Source: Nelumbo lutea (lineage: Eukaryota > Streptophyta > Magnoliopsida > Proteales > Nelumbonaceae). Taken from it: a DNA stretch of 64,000 nucleotides. The DNA lies in assembly GCA_022828595.1 (NCBI GenBank), contig JAKGHH010000004.1, forward strand, positions 52,378,922-52,442,921, written 5' to 3'. Below are positions 60,148-64,000 of this stretch, one piece after another. Position 1 is the first letter of the stretch; the number at the start of each line of letters is the position of its first letter. A model generated the notes under the pieces. It was given only the letters and a program-made list of their open reading frames with translations. It did not search any database and was not told where the DNA came from. A program made the translations under genes and the position numbers.

Positions 60148-63042
60148 AAGTTCTTTCATGCTTTGGCAAGTGGCAGAAGGAGGAAAAATTTTATTATTAG
60201 ATTGGGGATTAAAGGGGAAACAATCATAAGTCAGAGAGAAATTGCAGAAGCATTTGCAGGTCATTTTCGGCATATATTTAGAAGGCCACTGAATAAAAGG
60301 GGAAGGTTTGGATTGACCAACACTAAAGAGAGAAGATAGGGAGTGGTTGGAAAACAAATTTGAGTTGGAAGAAATAAAAGAGGCGGTTTTCTCAATGGAT
60401 AGATCAAAGGCACCGGGCCCAGATGGTTTTACAATGGCTTTCTACCATGATTGTTGGGAGATACTAAAGGATGACATATTGTTGGTATTCGATGAATTCC
60501 ATACCGGAAGAATGATCAACCCTGACCTAAATTCCACTTTCATTGCTTTGGTACCCAAGAAAAGTGATGCAAGCCATCTAAAGGATTACAGGTTGATCAG
60601 TCTAGTAAATAGCCTTTATAAGATCATCACTAAGGTGATGTCAATTAGAATTAGAAAGCTGCTCCCAACTATCATATCAAACAATCAATGAGCTTTTGTA
60701 AAGGGGAGACAAATAACAAATCAGATACTTGTAGCAAATGAGAGTCTAGAGGATTATAAGAGATCCTGGAGAAATGTGTGGTCTGCAAATTAGATCTAGA
60801 AAAGGCTTATGACTTGGTTGATTGGTCATTCTTATTGGAGGTAATGATTAACTTTGGGTTTGGAGACATCTGGTGCAAATGGGTGATGGGTTGGATTAGA
60901 GATTGTCGATATTCCATTTTGGTGAACGGGACAATGGTGGACTATTTCCCAACTTTGAGGGAGATTAGACAAGGAGACCCCCTATCCCCTTTCTTGTTTA
61001 CATTGATTGCTGAAGTGTTGGGGGGATTGATATCCAAAGCAGATTCTAGGAGCTAATAAGAGGGTGGAGAGTTGGAAGAGATAATATACCACTTACACAC
61101 CTACAATTTGCAAATGACACGATTCTGTTTTGTGAAGGAGGGGATATCAATTGGATTAAAAATATGAAGCTTACTATACAACTTTTTGAACAAATGTCAA
61201 ACCTTAGGTTGAACTTTGAAAAAAGTTGTATAGTTGGAGTCAATATAGGGGAAGGGGAGATTGGTGAGTATGCAGACATTTTGGGCTGTGTAGTTTCTAA
61301 TTGGCCCTTAAACTACCTAGGTTTACCTCTGGGGGATAATCCTCAGAAAGGTGATTTCTGGGCCCTTATTGTGGAGTGATTTGAAAAGAGACTTGTCAAT
61401 TAGAAGAAAAACTATTTGTCTCTTAGAGGGATAATCACCTTAATCAGGTCTACTTTGGCTAACCTTGTATATTTTTTGTCAGTCTTTAGGATCCCGGTTA
61501 AGGTGGCTAGTAGGTTGGAAAAACTAATGAGTGATTTTCTGTGGGAACCGGGGGAGGAGAAGGACCATAGGGTTAGGTGGGAGGTGGTTTGTATGGGTAA
61601 AAAGGAGGGAGGTTTGGGAATTGGGAAGATTAGGATTAGGAATCTAGCATTACTAGGGAAATAGTTGTGGAGATTTTCATTGGAGAAAGAAAGACTGTGG
61701 GTTAAGATAGTGGGAAGTATACATGGGCTGGCAAATAATGGATGGGATTCAGGCTAGGACTACAAGAGCTTCTCCTTGGAAAGCTATTCAAGCCATCTTG
61801 CCCTTGTTCTCTCCATGGATTAGGTACGACTTGCACTCAGGTAACTTCATTAAGTTTTGGGAACATGTTTGGGTTGGGGATTCCTCTTTGAAAGATCAAT
61901 TTTCAGGCCTTTTTGCTATTTTTGCCCTAAAAAATGAATCACTCTCCTCCTTTCTTGTTCCTTCTAATTCACTTTCTGGGTTTGATTGGAATTTAAGTCT
62001 GAGAAGAGATGTCAGGGACATAGAATTAGCCTATACTTTAGCCTTACTATCCATTCTTGAAGGGGTCTTCATTGAGCCTTCTAAGGTAGAGAACAGAATT
62101 TGGACACTCACTCCCTCGGGTTCCTACACATGTGCCTCCTTCTTCAAAGTACTATTACTCTCTCCTCCTGTTGGATCATCTTTCCCTGTTAAAGAAGTGT
62201 GGTGTTGAGCTATACCTCCAAAGGTTGGGAGTTTTTGTTGGAAAGCCTTTTTTGAAAGAATTAATATAGGGGATCTACTCCAAAGGAAAAGACCCAATAG
62301 TTACTTGTCTCCTCATTGGTGTGTTCTCTGTAAATCCGATGGTGAGTCTGAATACCATTTACTTCCATGCCTAATTGGCCAACTAAAAGGGCTAAGATCA
62401 TGTGGTTTGTTGGATTGTTTGGGAGGAGAGGAATTCAAGGATATTCTCAAACAAAGAGAGGTGTGGAAGAAATCATGGAGATTATCCACATTAGGATGGT
62501 ACATTGGTTGAGAACATTGGAATTGTTCAAAGTGTTCTCAGTTGATGAGTTGTTAAGGAATTGGAAGGAATTTGCAGATTCGGGCTCAAGTGGAAAGATT
62601 TTAAACTCTTGCTGGACTCCTCCACCTCATGGCTTTATCAAACTGAACTTTGATGGCAGTAACATATGCAACCCAGGGCCTTCCGGAGTAGGGGGAGTGA
62701 TAAGGGATGAAACATGGAATTTGTTAGCCATGTACTCTAGTCCGATTGGGGTGGGAGACTCCTTGAGGGCTGAGATTTTAGGAGCTATTGAAGGGGAAGA
62801 AAGGGTCAAGGAAATGAATATAAAAAAGTTGATTATAGAAGGTGATTCTGAAATTGTGGTGAATTGGTTAAAAGAGGATAGTTCTATGCTTTGGAAATAC
62901 AACAATGAAAAGAGGAAGTTTGTGGCTAACCAAGGACATGGAAATTCATTATACATGGATAAAGAGAAGTGCAAATGCATTGGGTGATGGTCTAGCTAGG
63001 CAAGGGGTAAACAAAGACACTATATTTTGGGCTGTTTTGTAA
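60148..63042 (+). pseudogene. LINE ORF2 fragment: reverse transcriptase, zf-RVT, RNase H
   Basis: Pieces in order: [34 protein letters not shown] (about 60393), [37 protein letters not shown] (60781), [20 protein letters not shown] (about 60964) and QFANDTILF (61104-61130). The first active-site Asp of FADD is Asn in the last (codon 61113-61115). Then [43 protein letters not shown], the CVLCKSDGESEYH finger and RNase [39 protein letters not shown] and IEGDSEIVV. Many stops and frameshifts (for example 60688, about 60765, 61054, 61377, 61663 and 62207) make it inactive. Confidence 0.87.
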
Positions 63043-63164
63043 TTGCTGCATGGTCAGGATGTTCCTTGGGTAGCTGGGAGTTAAGACTTTTTAGCTCCTT
63101 CCCTTGTAACTCTGATTTTCTATATCATTAATAAAATTTCACTGTTGATAAAAAAAAAAAAAAC
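60148..63164 (+). mobile_element. 5'-truncated L1-type LINE, about 3.0 kb, second copy of the 5.2-kb family
   Basis: Starts inside the ORF2 region before the reverse transcriptase and ends in a poly(A) run of 13 A. It is flanked by agtcatt (60141-60147) and agtcact (63165-63171), a 7-bp TSD with one mismatch. It closely follows the LINE at 19625-24787 throughout RT, zf-RVT and RNase H. Its flanks are both copia F gag, confirming the insertion. Confidence 0.88.
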
Positions 63165-63171
63165 AGTCACT

Positions 63172-63676
63172 GTGGTATGAGATTGATGCAATGAAGACGG
63201 TTGTATGGGAGAGTACAAGGATGCAAAGGTATTTAGGAAACTAGTTGAAAGAAACATAGTGTTTGAGTTTCTTACAAGACAACCTTGAGTTTGATATTAC
63301 GAGGTAGAACATTTTAGTCAGAGATGAATCTACCTTTACTCAAGCATATTATATGGTGAGCAATGAAAAGAGTAGGCGGCGAGTACAATTATAGGGACAA
63401 CCTCTAGAGCATTTTGCATATGTTGGAATAAAGTCAAATGAGCAAACTGAGAAGAAAGAGGTGATATGTGAATACTGTAAGAAACCAAAGCATACTAAGG
63501 ACACTTGTTGGAAATTACATCTAGATCTTCTCCTAGAAAGGTTTCAGAACAACAACTCTAAGAAGAATAGTCAGACTGGGAAGCTTAAGAATGCAAATGT
63601 TTCTTTTGTATCTAAAGGCAGAAATAGAAAAAGTGAGAAACTCACTTGGGTTGAATTGGAGTCGCCACCCATATGA
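63172..63676 (+). pseudogene. copia F gag, C-part with zinc knuckle
   Basis: Resumes with LWYEIDAMKTVVWESTRM, VFEFLTRQP-like and DESTFTQAYYMVSNEKSRRR, with frameshifts and a stop. The open frame from 63461 then gives MICEYCKKPKHTKDTCWKLH, the only fully intact CX2CX4HX4C knuckle among the copia gags in the window, and ends after a basic stretch at 63676. Confidence 0.8.
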
Positions 63677-64000
63677 GGTGATGGGACCTCCAAGAAGGGT
63701 TTTCAAAAATATCTTTGCTTAATAGTGACTCCAGGACCCACAATAATGGTCCAACCAATTTGAGTAAGACTCTGCTGGGAGAGGGAAGGGGTTAGGCACC
63801 CCTCTCCCGGGTCCAGTAGGTGGGACCCACATGGAATTTATGAATAAGCATAATCATAAAAGAGATAATTGTTCAAACAAGCAAAATAAATATAGAACGA
63901 AACATCATAGAGGAAAACCCCTAATTATTTATTCATTTATTTTATTTTATATAATCTTTGTTTTATATATCTATATATATATATATATATATATAATTTT
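63677..64000. other. dispersed repeat edge, right end of window
   Basis: The region from about 63655 (ggagtcgccacccat...gagagggaaggggttaggcaccc) looks like a common plant dispersed repeat of unknown class that interrupts copia F. A (TA)n run lies at about 63969-63995. No gene. Confidence 0.4.

Larger units (their letters stand above)
59076..63676 (+). mobile_element. copia F, 5' part (LTR, PBS, gag), interrupted by a LINE
   Basis: A + strand copia with LTR, PBS and a gag that starts at 59850. It is interrupted by the LINE at 60148-63164 and continues to the zinc knuckle at about 63470, ending near 63660 where an unrelated repeat begins. Pol and 3' LTR are absent. Confidence 0.75.

Overview
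This is nuclear DNA of a flowering plant. It is AT-rich, the coding signal is split by GT-AG introns, and tRNA-Met-primed Ty1/copia elements, an L1-type LINE with a C-terminal RNase H, hAT elements, MITEs and a Helitron end are present. The species cannot be told from the sequence. The very long TE-filled introns suit a woody dicot or basal angiosperm with a mid-size to large genome (inference). No bacterial, organellar-gene, CRISPR or rRNA/tRNA feature was found.

Only two host genes could be supported. (1) The C-terminal part of a DUF639-family membrane protein gene lies on the + strand in three exons (3615-3727, 30346-30589, 35989-36213). These exons join in phase across introns of 26.6 kb and 5.4 kb. 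(2) A complete small plastid-targeted UPF0426-family gene (homologue of Arabidopsis At1g28150) lies at 55328-57164 in three exons. A short calcium-dependent protein kinase fragment (39321-39458) is a pseudogene relic.

Layout. 1-3614: a copia element (A, minus strand) plus unassigned intron sequence. 3728-30345: the giant DUF639 intron. It holds copia fragment I (-), copia C (+) inserted into I, complete copia B (+, 4680-10116, TSD gtttt) inserted into the LTR of C, and copia D (+) inserted into the gag of C. After these come a GC-rich organelle-like block, a Ty3/gypsy chromovirus fragment (-) split by a non-autonomous hAT element, and copia E gag (-). Next is a decayed hAT transposase gene (+) interrupted by a 5.2-kb LINE, followed by small hAT-type elements, copia G (-) and LINE fragments. 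30590-35988: the second DUF639 intron, with a 179-bp MITE and two diverged copies of a non-coding repeat. 36214-54636: an intergenic TE and tandem-repeat desert (hAT element with an internal palindromic minisatellite, copia H, several tandem arrays, a perfect 312-bp duplication, a Helitron 3' end). 54656-57164: a hAT element abutting the UPF0426 gene. 57165-64000: LINE fragments, copia F with a Tourist-like MITE in its LTR, and a second copy of the 5.2-kb LINE family in its gag.

None of the mobile elements has an intact coding set. The nonsense and missense changes in the copia and LINE copies are mostly G-to-A or C-to-T, as expected when methylated, silenced repeats decay. I did not find a convincing new multi-gene system. 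The most notable points are the reassembled DUF639 gene around a 26.6-kb intron, a set of hAT-type non-autonomous elements with precise 8-bp target duplications, and the hAT insertion that now forms the immediate upstream region of the UPF0426 gene.
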